Part shown: positions 1-9,225 of the stretch, piece by piece
Numbering within the stretch: the first letter of the stretch is position 1
Layout: the number at the start of each line of letters is the position of its first letter
Assembly: GCA_020072965.1 (NCBI GenBank)
Contig: JAIQFY010000005.1
Location: forward strand, 124,001-188,000
DNA: 64,000 bases
Source of the DNA: Terriglobia bacterium
Lineage (GTDB): Bacteria; Acidobacteriota; Terriglobia; JAIQFV01
Direction of reading: 5' to 3'
Notes under the pieces: model-generated
What the model saw: the letters and a program-made list of their open reading frames with translations, nothing else
Databases searched by the model: none
Told to the model about the DNA's origin: nothing
Translations under genes and position numbers: made by a program

Positions 1-937
1 GACCCGCGAAGCTTCAGGCAAGGTGCTTAATGCGGTCGCCCTGATCCTCCCATGGCTGGTGGGTGGGTCCGGGGATTTGGCGCCTTCAACGGAGACGCTC
101 TTGAAAGGCTACGGGGATTTTGAAAAAGGGAATTACCAGGGGCGGAACTTCCATTTCGGAGTGCGTGAGCATGCCATGGGGTCGATTACCAACGGGATTG
201 CCCTGAGTGGATTGATCCCCTTCAGCGCCACGTTTTTGCAGTTTTCCGATTACATGCGCCCACCCATCCGGTTGGCTGCATTCAGCGAGTATCCCTCGAT
301 TTTTGTTTTCACCCATGATTCTCTGGGACTGGGAGAAGATGGTCCCACGCATCAGCCCGTCGAGCACCTGGCTGCCTTGCGGGCAATTCCGAACCTGACC
401 GTGATTCGGCCAGCCGATGGAGACGAAACGGGCCAGGCCTGGAAATTTGCCCTCGAGAACCGGAAGTCACCTACAGCCTTAGTTCTCACGCGTCAGAAAC
501 TCCCTCCCATTGATCGAGCAAAGTACGCGCCGGCGATGGGCCTTCTGAATGGCGCCTATGTCCTGGCAGAGGCGGAAGGAGGAGCTCCCGATATTATTCT
601 GATTGCGACTGGGTCTGAGGTGTCTCTTGCCATCGAGAGTCGGCTCGAACTGGCAAAGAGGGGAATTCGAGCACGAGTCGTCTCCATGCCTAGTTGGGAA
701 CTATTTGAGCAACAATCGCAGGCTTACCGTGATTCAGTGTTGCCCCCGGCGGTGAGATTGCGGTTGGCCGTCGAAATGGCGGGACCCATGGGTTGGCGGA
801 AATGGATCGGAGAGGCCGGGGACATGATCTGTGTTGATGGGTATGGTATCTCGGCCCCACTCAAGGCGATCCTGGAGACCTTTGGATTCACTGTCGATAA
901 CGTGGTGACTCGAGCTCGGAAACTGGTCAGCCGCTGA
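1..937 (+). CDS. tkt: Transketolase, C-terminal part (5' end outside window)
   Basis: Thiamine-diphosphate enzyme of the non-oxidative pentose phosphate pathway that moves two-carbon ketol units between sugar phosphates. The reading frame is open from base 2 and starts mid-protein with TREASGKVLNA, the conserved lead-in to the pyrimidine-binding domain. GGSGDLAPST, NFHFGVREHAMG (with the catalytic Glu), FSATFLQFSDYMR and DGPTHQPVEHLA are all present, followed by the C-terminal domain (IATGSEVSLA). About 310 residues are visible, so roughly the first half of the usual 650 lies upstream. It is followed on the same strand by zwf, opcA and pgl. The family call is firm; only the N-terminus is unseen. 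Confidence 0.96.
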   Translation, partial: TREASGKVLNAVALILPWLVGGSGDLAPSTETLLKGYGDFEKGNYQGRNFHFGVREHAMGSITNGIALSGLIPFSATFLQFSDYMRPPIRLAAFSEYPSIFVFTHDSLGLGEDGPTHQPVEHLAALRAIPNLTVIRPADGDETGQAWKFALENRKSPTALVLTRQKLPPIDRAKYAPAMGLLNGAYVLAEAEGGAPDIILIATGSEVSLAIESRLELAKRGIRARVVSMPSWELFEQQSQAYRDSVLPPAVRLRLAVEMAGPMGWRKWIGEAGDMICVDGYGISAPLKAILETFGFTVDNVVTRARKLVSR

Positions 938-1154
938 GGACTGCACGATGAATCGGGCGGCGGACACGCCGTGAAGGCTGCGACAAAATGATTCCGAGGG
1001 ATTGAAGCACGCAGCTCCGAGCCCGGAGAATGGTCATGGGGTGGCGGAATGAAGCCCATCCTGCAGGAACAGGATACCGCCCTCAAGGGAGCCTCGTCCG
1101 CCGAGTTGTGGGGGCGGTCCCTGCAAGTGGACCCGTGTGGTCGCCGGCACTTTG

Positions 1155-1190
1155 AAAAAGGATCGATTTATCCGATCTTTTTTCCTTTTT
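1155..1190 (+). terminator. Possible intrinsic terminator or attenuator between tkt and zwf
   Basis: A run of five A plus GGATCG (1155..1165) can pair with CGATC followed by six T (1173..1183), giving an 11-bp stem with one G-U pair and a 7-nt loop. More T follow (1186..1190). It sits just upstream of the zwf ribosome binding site at 1199..1203, so it could end tkt transcripts or attenuate zwf. The stem is AT-rich and weak. Confidence 0.35.
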
Positions 1191-1206
1191 GATTCCCGAG
1201 GAGATC

Positions 1207-2742
1207 ATGACATCTACAACACTACTGACTAATCCCCTTCGCGAGGGATTACAGGTGGAGCGTTCGGCGGACCCGTGCGTCGTTGTCATTTTCGGGGCAA
1301 CCGGAGATCTTACCAAGCGGAAATTGATCCCGGCCCTTTTCAGTCTGGCGGAACATCAATTGCTCCCTCCCTCGTTTGGCATCGTGGGTTTCTCGCGTAA
1401 AGCCTGGACCGACGACGGGTTCCGCCAGGCGCAGCGCGAGTTCATTGAAGACGAACGGCTCAACACACCTGTATGGAAGTCCTTTGAAGAGGGGATGTTC
1501 TATTGCCCCTCCGAATTCTCGGATGCTTCGGGATATAGAAAGCTGGGCGAGCTCCTTGCCCGAATCGATCGTGAGAGAGGGACACAGACCAACCGTTTGT
1601 TTTATCTCTCGACTCCGCCCGACGCCTATTCAGAAATTATTCGACAGTTAGGGGCGGCCAGGTTGGTGGCCGGAAGCGGATCCAAGAACTGGACCCGGAT
1701 TATTATTGAAAAACCCTTCGGGCGAGATACTGAAAGCGCCCATGCCTTGAACGAGGAAGTCAACAGTGTCTTCAGAGAAGATCAGGTGTATCGCATTGAT
1801 CATTACCTGGGCAAGGAGACTGTCCAGAACATTATGGTCTTTCGCTTCGCCAACGGAATTTTCGAGCCGATCTGGAACCGGCGGTACATCGATCATGTAC
1901 AAATCGCCGTGGCCGAGACCCTGGGAGTGGAACATCGTGCCTCCTATTACGAAAGATCGGGGGCCGCGCGCGACATGATCCAAAACCATATGCTGCAAGT
2001 GTTGAACCTCGTGGCGATGGAGCCGCCCGCAGCGATGGATGCGGACGCCATCCGGGATGAGAAAACCAAGGTTCTGCGAGCCATCCGGCCGGTCTCGGTG
2101 GAAGAGGCCCGAAAATACTCGGTGCGAGCGCAATATTCCCAGGGGTTTGTTGCCGGGAAGCAGGTGCCCGCCTATCGCCAGGAGGAAGGTGTTGATCCCG
2201 CATCCCTGACAGAAACGTATTGCGCATTCAAATTGCTCATCGATAACTGGCGCTGGGCGGGCGTCCCATTCTATTTACGCTCGGGAAAACGACTGCCCAA
2301 GCGAGTTTCCGAGATTGCGATCCAATTCAAGAGTGTGCCGCACCTGCTTTTCGGACAGACGGCCGATGATCAGCTTGAGCCCAACATCCTGGTCTTGAAG
2401 ATTCAGCCCGACGAAGGAATCACCCTTCGTTTTGGGGCGAAACTTCCAGGCCAATCCATGCATATCCGCTGGGTGAACATGGAATTCCGGTACGGCACCT
2501 CATTTGGAGTCAAGACGCCTGAAGCCTACGAACGATTGCTTCATGACTGCATGCGCGGCGATGCCACGCTGTTTGCTCGCCGTGATGCCGTTGAAACGGC
2601 CTGGAAAGTGATCATGCCCTATCTCACGGCCTGGCGCCAATCGCCGGAGAAGGACTTGCCCCTGTACGAGGCCGGATCCCAGGGTCCGGTTGAGGCCGAT
2701 GCTTTGATTTCCAAAGATGGACACAGGTGGCGGCGTTTGTAA
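1207..2742 (+). CDS. zwf: Glucose-6-phosphate 1-dehydrogenase
   Basis: Oxidises glucose 6-phosphate to 6-phosphoglucono-lactone with reduction of NAD(P)+, the entry step of the oxidative pentose phosphate pathway. The 511-residue length is normal. The Rossmann fingerprint IFGATGDLTKRK lies at about residues 28-39 and the active-site signature RIDHYLGKE at 196-204. The ATG at 1207 is chosen over an upstream in-frame TTG (1189) because GAGGAG lies directly before it. The next genes are opcA, whose product acts on this enzyme, and pgl, which hydrolyses its product, so 1207..4856 reads as one pathway unit. Confidence 0.97.
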   Translation: MTSTTLLTNPLREGLQVERSADPCVVVIFGATGDLTKRKLIPALFSLAEHQLLPPSFGIVGFSRKAWTDDGFRQAQREFIEDERLNTPVWKSFEEGMFYCPSEFSDASGYRKLGELLARIDRERGTQTNRLFYLSTPPDAYSEIIRQLGAARLVAGSGSKNWTRIIIEKPFGRDTESAHALNEEVNSVFREDQVYRIDHYLGKETVQNIMVFRFANGIFEPIWNRRYIDHVQIAVAETLGVEHRASYYERSGAARDMIQNHMLQVLNLVAMEPPAAMDADAIRDEKTKVLRAIRPVSVEEARKYSVRAQYSQGFVAGKQVPAYRQEEGVDPASLTETYCAFKLLIDNWRWAGVPFYLRSGKRLPKRVSEIAIQFKSVPHLLFGQTADDQLEPNILVLKIQPDEGITLRFGAKLPGQSMHIRWVNMEFRYGTSFGVKTPEAYERLLHDCMRGDATLFARRDAVETAWKVIMPYLTAWRQSPEKDLPLYEAGSQGPVEADALISKDGHRWRRL

Positions 2743-2813
2743 GCCCGGTTTCCAGGCTTCCTACAAGAGGAGGTCCCTGGATCAATCGCGCTGATTCTCA
2801 CGTGGAGGCACCT

Positions 2814-3995
2814 ATGGACGCATCCCTGAACCCGTTAGATGGAGTATTGAAGGGGCAACCGCTAGAGGTGGACATCCCGGCAATCGAGGAAGAGCTGCGT
2901 GAACTCTGGAAGGGAGCCGCACAGGAGGATTCCCCGGATCCGGAATCCGCGGGCCCTGTGGCGCGAGCGAGTGTCCTGAACCTGATTGTCTATACCGAAG
3001 ATGTTACACAGGAGTCAGGGGTATCGGAAACCATCAGCGAATTGACGGTCCAGAATCCGTGTCGTGCGATCGTGGTCATTGCCGTTGCAGGGCAGGATAA
3101 CCTCAAAATGGAGGCCTGGATCTCCGCGCATTGCCACCGGCTCTCTCCGGCCAGTAAAGTGATGTGTTGTGAGCAAATTTCGCTTCGAGGGTCGAGAGGA
3201 GCGGCGAAGGAGTTGGCTGCCACAACGATCCCGTTCCTCATATCCGATTTGCCGGTGTTCGTGTGGTGGAAAGGGAGCCGTTTTTTCGACAGTGAGTTTC
3301 TCGCGGCCATCTCCGGCGTTTGCGACCGCTTGATTCTGGATTCGAAAAATTTTGCGTCGCCTGAGTCTGATTTCGCGCAGTTAGAGGAATATATCAAGGC
3401 CCATCGGGGCCGGTTGGCAGTCAGCGATGTCGCTTGGCATCGGCTGATGCAATGGCGTGAGCTGGCCTCCCAGTTCTTCGATCCCCTGGTGCTCCGGGGC
3501 CATTTGGAGCACATCGAAAACGTTACGGTGGAGTACAACAAACGCTCTGTGGATGGCTCCATCGTGCCTCCGCAGGCTTACCTCCTTTTGGGATGGCTTG
3601 GCAGCCGGCTCCAATGGGAAGTGCTCGGTGCGGAAGCTGGGAATGAGGAACGTCGCTTTCATCTGTGCCCTAAAGCAGGAGGACATGGCATCACTGCGGT
3701 GATTCGCCCCGCGGATGCGCGGTTGGAACTGTCAGGCCACCTGGTCTCATTTGAAATGGTTACAGGAGAGGAGTGGGCTACAACCTTTCGCATAGCCAAG
3801 GGAGAGGATCCAAATTGCGCGCGGACGGAAATTGCATTCGCAAAGTTGCCTCCATTCCGTCGTGCAGTGCCTCTGCGAATCTACAACGATGCGGAGCTGA
3901 TCGCCCGCCAGTTGGAAATCTTTGGCCACGACCGAATTTACGAAGAATCGATTGAAATGGCGGCGGACCTGGTGAGAGCATTGAAGCAGCCCTGA
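2814..3995 (+). CDS. opcA: Glucose-6-phosphate dehydrogenase assembly protein OpcA
   Basis: OpcA-family protein of 393 residues. In cyanobacteria and actinobacteria this family promotes oligomerisation or activation of glucose-6-phosphate dehydrogenase. Visible landmarks are an N-terminal half with CRAIVVIA, a Cys-rich patch (HCHRLSPASKVMCCEQ) and the family motif SDLPVFVWW near residue 155. The frame is open back to 2727 and overlaps the zwf end, but the ATG at 2814 preceded by GTGGAGG is a better start. Its place 71 nt after zwf supports the assignment. The Cys patch may relate to redox control known for cyanobacterial OpcA; that is inference. Confidence 0.9.
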   Translation: MDASLNPLDGVLKGQPLEVDIPAIEEELRELWKGAAQEDSPDPESAGPVARASVLNLIVYTEDVTQESGVSETISELTVQNPCRAIVVIAVAGQDNLKMEAWISAHCHRLSPASKVMCCEQISLRGSRGAAKELAATTIPFLISDLPVFVWWKGSRFFDSEFLAAISGVCDRLILDSKNFASPESDFAQLEEYIKAHRGRLAVSDVAWHRLMQWRELASQFFDPLVLRGHLEHIENVTVEYNKRSVDGSIVPPQAYLLLGWLGSRLQWEVLGAEAGNEERRFHLCPKAGGHGITAVIRPADARLELSGHLVSFEMVTGEEWATTFRIAKGEDPNCARTEIAFAKLPPFRRAVPLRIYNDAELIARQLEIFGHDRIYEESIEMAADLVRALKQP

Positions 3996-4079
3996 AAGGT
4001 ACGACTCACGTAGGTACAGGAGGGTCGTCCCGGCGCGAGACAATTTTGCGAAACGAGAGGAATTCGGATACCTGAGTTT

Positions 4080-4856
4080 ATGTCCGCACAACAACCATCG
4101 AACGCCTTGAGGCGTGCGATCGAAATCTACAACAGCCTAGAAGAGTTGAGTCAGGCCGCCGCCGAACGTTTTATCGCCGCCTCGGATGTGGCGATCCAGG
4201 CCCGGGGCCGGTTTACCGTCGTCCTCTCTGGCGGTTCGACCCCCAGGAGTCTTTATTCTCTTCTGGCGACCGAACCCTACTCCACACGGATCGATTGGCA
4301 GAAAGTCCATTTTTTCTGGGGCGACGAGCGGTCGGTCCCGCCCATCCACAAGGACAGTAATTTTCGCATGGTCCGCGAAACCTTGCTAAGCAAGGTGAAT
4401 CCTCCTCTGACCAATATTCATCGTATCCCCGCTGAGAAGACCGTCGCGTCTGAAGCGGCGAAGGCTTATGTGGAGGAGTTGAAATCCTTCTTCAGCCTCC
4501 GCGAGGGTGAGTGGCCACGGTTTGATCTTGTTCTCTTGGGGATGGGGCCGGATGGGCATACCGCCTCCCTATTTCCCGACACGTTGGTGCTACACGAGGC
4601 GACATCGCTGGTCGCTGCGCCGTGGGTCGACAAACTTAAGTGCTATCGCATCACGCTGACACCTCCAGCGCTGAACCACGCTTCTCAGATCGTGTTCTTT
4701 GTGGCCGGTCCCGACAAAGCCCCGTCCCTCCGCGAAGTTCTGGAAGGCAGTTTTCGGCCTGAGACCTATCCCGCACAACTCATCCGCCCTCTCGATGGGA
4801 AAGTCACCTGGATGGTGGATCGAGAGGCCTCGGCTGAGCTTCGCCCGGAAAAATGA
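4080..4856 (+). CDS. pgl: 6-phosphogluconolactonase
   Basis: Hydrolyses 6-phosphoglucono-1,5-lactone to 6-phosphogluconate, the second oxidative pentose phosphate step. It is 258 residues long, normal for the DevB/Pgl family of the NagB fold. Signature segments are VVLSGGSTPRSLYSLL (phosphate loop, around residues 44-59), FFWGDERSVPP with DSNFRM, and LLGMGPDGHTASLFP. It lies 84 nt after opcA and is probably cotranscribed. A 6-phosphogluconate dehydrogenase gene, the next step, is not in this window. Confidence 0.96.
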   Translation: MSAQQPSNALRRAIEIYNSLEELSQAAAERFIAASDVAIQARGRFTVVLSGGSTPRSLYSLLATEPYSTRIDWQKVHFFWGDERSVPPIHKDSNFRMVRETLLSKVNPPLTNIHRIPAEKTVASEAAKAYVEELKSFFSLREGEWPRFDLVLLGMGPDGHTASLFPDTLVLHEATSLVAAPWVDKLKCYRITLTPPALNHASQIVFFVAGPDKAPSLREVLEGSFRPETYPAQLIRPLDGKVTWMVDREASAELRPEK

Positions 4857-5336
4857 AGGGGCTCTCCCGTAGGGGTGACCTCAAAAGACATCGAACCCTC
4901 AGCGCCCTCCCTTTGAGAGTTTTGATCGAAGCTGTCACAATCTCCCCCCGATGTCCATCACCATCTGCCCCATCCACGACCTGTAGCGCTTGCCATTAGA
5001 AAGTCCATCCCATATTTTGCCTATGGATGATGATCAAAGGTAGTGGCACTCGTCCCCCATTAATGTTGAGTTGCACGGGTTTTTCCATGCCGGTCGTAAA
5101 AGCCCGTGATCCACGGAAAAGCGAGCAGATCGCGGCTAGCCAAGCGTACCCCTTCGAGAGTCACTGTCATTCGTCACTTTTTTCTATTATCCTCCGTAGA
5201 AAGACAAATTCGGCCATGTTATGCATCTCACGGTGCGCAGGCGAGCGGATGTGGGATAATGAACGGGGGTTGGACAGTCATTCGGTCGAGTGTCGATGAT
5301 TCTTTGAACGCCCGTGGTGTTAAGCCAGGAGAGGTT
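4857..5336. other. Intergenic stretch between pgl and the bc-complex genes
   Basis: About 480 nt without a convincing gene. Short open frames here lack ribosome sites and family resemblance. The bc-complex promoter should be here. TATTAT near 5188 and GGGATAAT near 5253 are possible -10 elements, but no good -35 partner stands out. No repeat or terminator-grade hairpin was seen. Confidence 0.5.
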
Positions 5337-5861
5337 ATGTCTAAACCGTCAAACTCAGCGCACGTTTCTGATCGCCGCTCCTTTTTGGGGAAGATTACGG
5401 GATTGATTGCAGCCTTTGTCGCCGCGGTGGTGGGAGTCGCGACCGGCAAATATGCGCTGTATCCGGCCTTTCGAAAGATGTCCGAAGAGCAGAATTGGCA
5501 GGTCGTGTGCCCCCTGGAGGACATTCCCGAACATGAGCCCGTCAAGCGGAGCGTTGTCATCTCCCAGGATGCGGGGTGGGGAAGATTCAACTCGCAACGC
5601 CTCATCTGGATTCTGCGCGATGGATCCAGAGTGGTAGTTTTCTCAGCCACCTGCCCTCATCTGGGATGCACTGTCAATGCAGCGTCGAATGGGTTCATGT
5701 GCCCGTGTCACGGGAGTGCGTGGACTGGTGACGGGCAACGCCTGGGTGGTCCCACTCTTCGCGCGCTGGACACACTCGATCATCGGATCGAAGAGGGGGT
5801 CCTCAAAGTGAAGTATGAGTTTTTCAAACAAAGTATTGCAGAGAAAGAGATCATTTCATGA
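5337..5861 (+). CDS. qcrA: Rieske [2Fe-2S] iron-sulfur protein of a cytochrome bc complex
   Basis: Electron carrier that takes an electron from quinol at the Qo site and passes it to c-type haem. It is 174 residues long. A twin-arginine-like SDRRSFLGK (11-19) precedes a single hydrophobic segment (about 20-37), typical of a Tat-inserted membrane anchor. Cluster ligands are in CPHLGC (C106, H108) and CPCHGS (C122, H125), with C111 and C124 placed for the usual disulfide. The start at 5337 follows AGGAGAGG; the frame runs open to 5106, but that extension has no ribosome site. The partner cytochrome b-c fusion starts 128 nt downstream. Confidence 0.95.
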   Translation: MSKPSNSAHVSDRRSFLGKITGLIAAFVAAVVGVATGKYALYPAFRKMSEEQNWQVVCPLEDIPEHEPVKRSVVISQDAGWGRFNSQRLIWILRDGSRVVVFSATCPHLGCTVNAASNGFMCPCHGSAWTGDGQRLGGPTLRALDTLDHRIEEGVLKVKYEFFKQSIAEKEIIS

Positions 5862-5989
5862 ACCGGGAGGGCTCCTGGGCACCCGGATCCGCGGTGACCA
5901 GCACCCCTGAAATCTGATCTTCAAAGCTCAGGAGAGTATTCTTGGCACTCCATTTTATTTCCTAAATCCATTCGAGTCGACGGCGAGCC

Positions 5990-7768
5990 ATGTGGAAAAA
6001 ACTTTATTCCTGGTTAGATGAGCGGACGGGCGTGGAAGGCCTGATCCGGAAAATTAACGACGAACCGATCCGGGGCGGCGCACGCTGGTCTTATGTGTTT
6101 GGTAGTGGAATTCTTTTGCTGCTGGTACTCCAGTTTTTTACTGGAATCTTTTTGACGATGTACTACGCCCCCACCAGTGACCATGCGCATGCCAGTGTCG
6201 CTTTCATTCAGAAGGCCGTATCCGGTGGAGCGTTGTTGCGGGGGCTTCATTATTACGGTTCCAGTGCGATCATCATTCTGGCCATCCTTCATTTCGCGCA
6301 AACATTCCTGTTTGGGGCGTACAAAGAAAGGCGCGAACTACTTTGGATCAGCGGTCTCCTCATGTTGTTGCTCGTGTTGGCTTTTGGTTTTACCGGATAC
6401 CTGCTGCCCTGGACCCAAGAAGCTTATTTCGGGACCAAGGTGGGAACGTCGATCATGGGCGAGGTGCCCGCGGGCGGTCCCTTGATGCAGCGCATCATGC
6501 TGGGGGGGCGGGAAATTACAACCCTCACGCTCTCGCGTTTTTTCACGCTCCACGTGTGGCTCCTCCCGCTGCTCCTGATTCTTTTGGCGGGCTCTCACGT
6601 GGCTTTCTTCCGGAGGTCCGGTCCGGCAGGTCCCTACCACCATCGTGATGATGCTCGCACCGAGCTGTTTTACCCAAGGCAGGTTTTCTTAGATGCCTTG
6701 GTTTTTCTGCTTATCTTTATTGTGTTGATCGTTCTCTCTTTGAACCTGAAGGCGCCCCTTGGCCAACAAGCGGATCCCACGACTGATTATCTCGCCCGGC
6801 CCCCCTGGTACTTTTTGCCGTTGTTTGAGTTGCTGAAATACTTCCCTGGCAACATGACCCTTGTTCCGGCGGTGGTGTTGCCCGGGATTGCATTCATTGT
6901 CCTGGCAGTACTCCCATTCTTCGACCGCAAAGAAGAGCGTCACCCCCTGCGGCGGCCTGTTGCCACAGTACTGATGCTGTTGGGACTCTTCGGGTCCGGT
7001 GGCCTGGTGATTCTGTCCAAGTATCAAGATGGCATGAACCCGGATCTCCGCGCGAAGATTGAGAGCCAGAGGCGAGAGGAGTTGGCTTACCTCGATGCGC
7101 CCTTCCAACCTGAGGAGATTGGACGCTCACTTCCCATCGAGGTTCCCATGGTGCAGGTCGAAGGCAACATGCGAAATCCTGTTCTGAAAATCTACTTTGC
7201 CAATTGCGCCAACTGTCATGGTCGTGATGCCTCCGGAGGGGCCTTGGGGCCATCGTTAATCCGGCTTGCCTCGTCACGCCATCTCTCCAGGGACTTCCTT
7301 CTGAAATATATCTCCGGGCATGTGAGAGAGCCCTCCCCGGATTCCATGCCCCGGTTCCAACAACTCAGCCTGGATCAGCGCGGCGAACTGGCGGACTGGC
7401 TGCTCAATTTGCGCTCACCGGACCAGTTGAGTGAACCGGGAGAGACTGCGGCCCAAAGTTCATTGCCCTCCGTCCCGAAGCCCGCTGCCGCACCTTCACA
7501 AGGGCCCAAGAAGGCAGCTGAAATACCACGTGCTCCCGAGGCTTTTTTGAAAACCTGCGCGTTCTGCCATGGCAATGATGCCGGTGGTAATATTGGCCCG
7601 TCGCTGGTGGGCATTACAGCCAAGCCGGAGCGATCGCCGGAGGATCTGTTGAAATTGCTGGATGATTCCCGTGCTTACGGACTGAAAGATCCGATGCCGG
7701 CAAATTTTCCGAAATTGAGCGTCGACGACAAAAAGGCGATCGTCGATTGGTTGTCGAAGTTGCAATAG
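5990..7768 (+). CDS. Cytochrome b fused to two c-type haem domains (bc complex core)
   Basis: A 592-residue quinol-oxidising subunit. Residues about 1-345 are cytochrome b. The haem ligands are H87/H101 (helix B, 13 residues between) and H188/H203 (helix D, 14 between), the cytochrome b6 spacing rather than the mitochondrial one. The Qo motif is PPWY (271-274). The residue matching the haem-cn cysteine of b6 (Cys35) is Val36 by eye, so no extra covalent haem is expected. After the membrane part come two cytochrome c domains with CANCH (406-410) and CAFCH (523-527), joined by a Pro/Ala-rich linker (about 480-515). No separate cytochrome c1 gene is present, so these domains likely replace it. 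Confidence 0.93.
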   Translation: MWKKLYSWLDERTGVEGLIRKINDEPIRGGARWSYVFGSGILLLLVLQFFTGIFLTMYYAPTSDHAHASVAFIQKAVSGGALLRGLHYYGSSAIIILAILHFAQTFLFGAYKERRELLWISGLLMLLLVLAFGFTGYLLPWTQEAYFGTKVGTSIMGEVPAGGPLMQRIMLGGREITTLTLSRFFTLHVWLLPLLLILLAGSHVAFFRRSGPAGPYHHRDDARTELFYPRQVFLDALVFLLIFIVLIVLSLNLKAPLGQQADPTTDYLARPPWYFLPLFELLKYFPGNMTLVPAVVLPGIAFIVLAVLPFFDRKEERHPLRRPVATVLMLLGLFGSGGLVILSKYQDGMNPDLRAKIESQRREELAYLDAPFQPEEIGRSLPIEVPMVQVEGNMRNPVLKIYFANCANCHGRDASGGALGPSLIRLASSRHLSRDFLLKYISGHVREPSPDSMPRFQQLSLDQRGELADWLLNLRSPDQLSEPGETAAQSSLPSVPKPAAAPSQGPKKAAEIPRAPEAFLKTCAFCHGNDAGGNIGPSLVGITAKPERSPEDLLKLLDDSRAYGLKDPMPANFPKLSVDDKKAIVDWLSKLQ

Positions 7769-7820
7769 TCATATTGATCCACAGATGTGCGCAGATGGAC
7801 ACAGATAAGGTGGCGAGCCC

Positions 7821-8084
7821 ATGAGCAAAACAGTGGCAATGAAGGAACTTCAAGAGATACCGGGCGTGGGGAAGAGTATTGCCCGGGATTTATGGAATCT
7901 GGGTTTTCGATCCGCTCAGGGTTTGAAGGACCAGAATCCGGAAAAGCTATATCTCAGACATTGCAGGCAGAAAGGAATGAAGGTGGACCGGTGCATGTTG
8001 TATGTCTTTCGCTGCGCCGTGTACTACGCTTCCAACAATCGACATCAGCCCCGGCTCTTGAAATGGTGGAACTGGAAAGACTGA
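7821..8084 (+). CDS. Small helix-hairpin-helix protein (Cdd1/pathogenicity-locus family)
   Basis: An 87-residue protein with one helix-hairpin-helix motif, LQEIPGVGKSIARDLWNLGF (residues 10-29), followed by conserved-looking DQNPEKLYLRHC and DRCMLYVFRCAVYYA. The layout matches the small family annotated as pathogenicity locus or Cdd1, a name that does not establish function. The HhH motif suggests DNA contact. Cys residues at the C-terminal half (CRQKG, DRCM, RCAV) could bind a metal. It lies 52 nt after the cytochrome gene on the same strand with no obvious functional tie. Confidence 0.8.
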   Translation: MSKTVAMKELQEIPGVGKSIARDLWNLGFRSAQGLKDQNPEKLYLRHCRQKGMKVDRCMLYVFRCAVYYASNNRHQPRLLKWWNWKD

Positions 8085-8221
8085 GAACGACCCGATTCAT
8101 CGGGGTTGAGGTCCTCGCGGCAACCCATTTCAGAGAGTCGCCCGGACTTTTCACGAAGGCCTGTCCCAACAACAGCCCCTTTTTCTCAACCCCATCATCC
8201 GTCTGTTCAGGAGGACGAACC

Positions 8222-8605
8222 ATGACCACAAAACCTTCTTCGGTATCAAGCAGTGCAAACCCGGACGATCAGTTTTTTCGTCGCTCGATATTCCGGTCCT
8301 GGCTTTTCTGGGTCGCGACGATCCCCCTTGCATTGGGGCTCATCAATGGTGGAACCATTCTAGCCCGTCGCAGGCTTGATACCAGCGCAGTATTCGGGGC
8401 GGTGGTGATGATGCTCGTGTCGGTCTCCTTCTGGATTAGAATCTTGGTTATCCACCGCAAGACCCGAGAACTGGTTCCTGGATCCCCGTCTCCTGAAACG
8501 GCGCTCGTTCTCCAGATCCTGGCGCAAACCTTGGTCACCGCATTGCTGATTACGTCCGGCCTGTTGCTGCTGGCACTTTCGCGCGTGACGAATGCACCGC
8601 GGTAA
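8222..8605 (+). CDS. Small membrane protein of unknown function
   Basis: A 127-residue protein with three probable transmembrane helices: WLFWVATIPLALGLINGG, VFGAVVMMLVSVSFWIRILV and a C-terminal TALLITSGLLLLAL. The start at 8222 is supported by AGGAGG eight bases upstream; the frame is open much further 5' but that part overlaps the preceding gene. I do not recognise a family. It lies between the helix-hairpin-helix gene and a palindrome-rich intergenic patch and may be the end of a transcript. Confidence 0.7.
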   Translation: MTTKPSSVSSSANPDDQFFRRSIFRSWLFWVATIPLALGLINGGTILARRRLDTSAVFGAVVMMLVSVSFWIRILVIHRKTRELVPGSPSPETALVLQILAQTLVTALLITSGLLLLALSRVTNAPR

Positions 8606-8769
8606 GACACAAGAGTCCGTGTCGGGGGGACCCCCTTGCCCGTCCCTGGGACAGCCCCTTTTTCCCTCCCAATTGAACCTGCGGTGTAGGCGGGGTCTTC
8701 CCACCGGATGGTTTGGTTTGAGCTACAGGCCGCATAGATTTGGCCCTCATCCCCCAAGGGGATACCTCC

Positions 8770-8968
8770 ACTAGCCCAGGGTTGTGCTTTTTGCAACCCT
8801 GGGTGAAAGCGCGTCTCGACAGATTTTTTTGAACTCCAACGGAGTTCTGGAATCTCCGTGATCCTCCGTGAGCCCTTCAGGGTCGGAGATCCACTGAATC
8901 GATGGGTGCCCCAGGGTAGGCCGCATGGCGGCCAACCCTGGGCTGTAGAGTGCAACCCCTGCGGGGTA
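8770..8968. repeat. Cluster of short intergenic palindromes (REP-like patch)
   Basis: Several perfect stems are packed in 200 bp. CCCAGGGTTG (8775-8784) pairs with CAACCCTGGG (8794-8803). GAACTCC (8831-8837) pairs with GGAGTTC (8841-8847). CCCAGGGT (8910-8917) pairs with ACCCTGGG (8935-8942). ACCCC (8955-8959) pairs with GGGGT (8963-8967). The CCCAGGGT arm occurs in two of them. The larger gene-free stretch 8606..9225 also begins with G/C-rich stems near 8620-8665 and otherwise holds nothing I can name. The style resembles dispersed repetitive palindromes; no transposase gene is here. Confidence 0.65.
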
Positions 8969-9225
8969 GAGGATGATTGGTCGAACGCGAAGAGCTATCC
9001 CTCAAACGCTAGAGCATTCGACGTATTCGCCGGACTTTTCTTGGTTTGGGCAACGGCTGTGAACATTTTGAGGTCACCTCTCGTTAATCCAACATTCGTG
9101 GCGAATTTGAACGCAGATGCTCCTTTTCAATAGCCGCTAGGTGCGCTTTGCGAACTTGGCGATTTTCCTATCGGTCTTTTCCAGGAGAGTCAAGCATCTC
9201 TGGTGCTCGCGAAACCATGGAGAGG

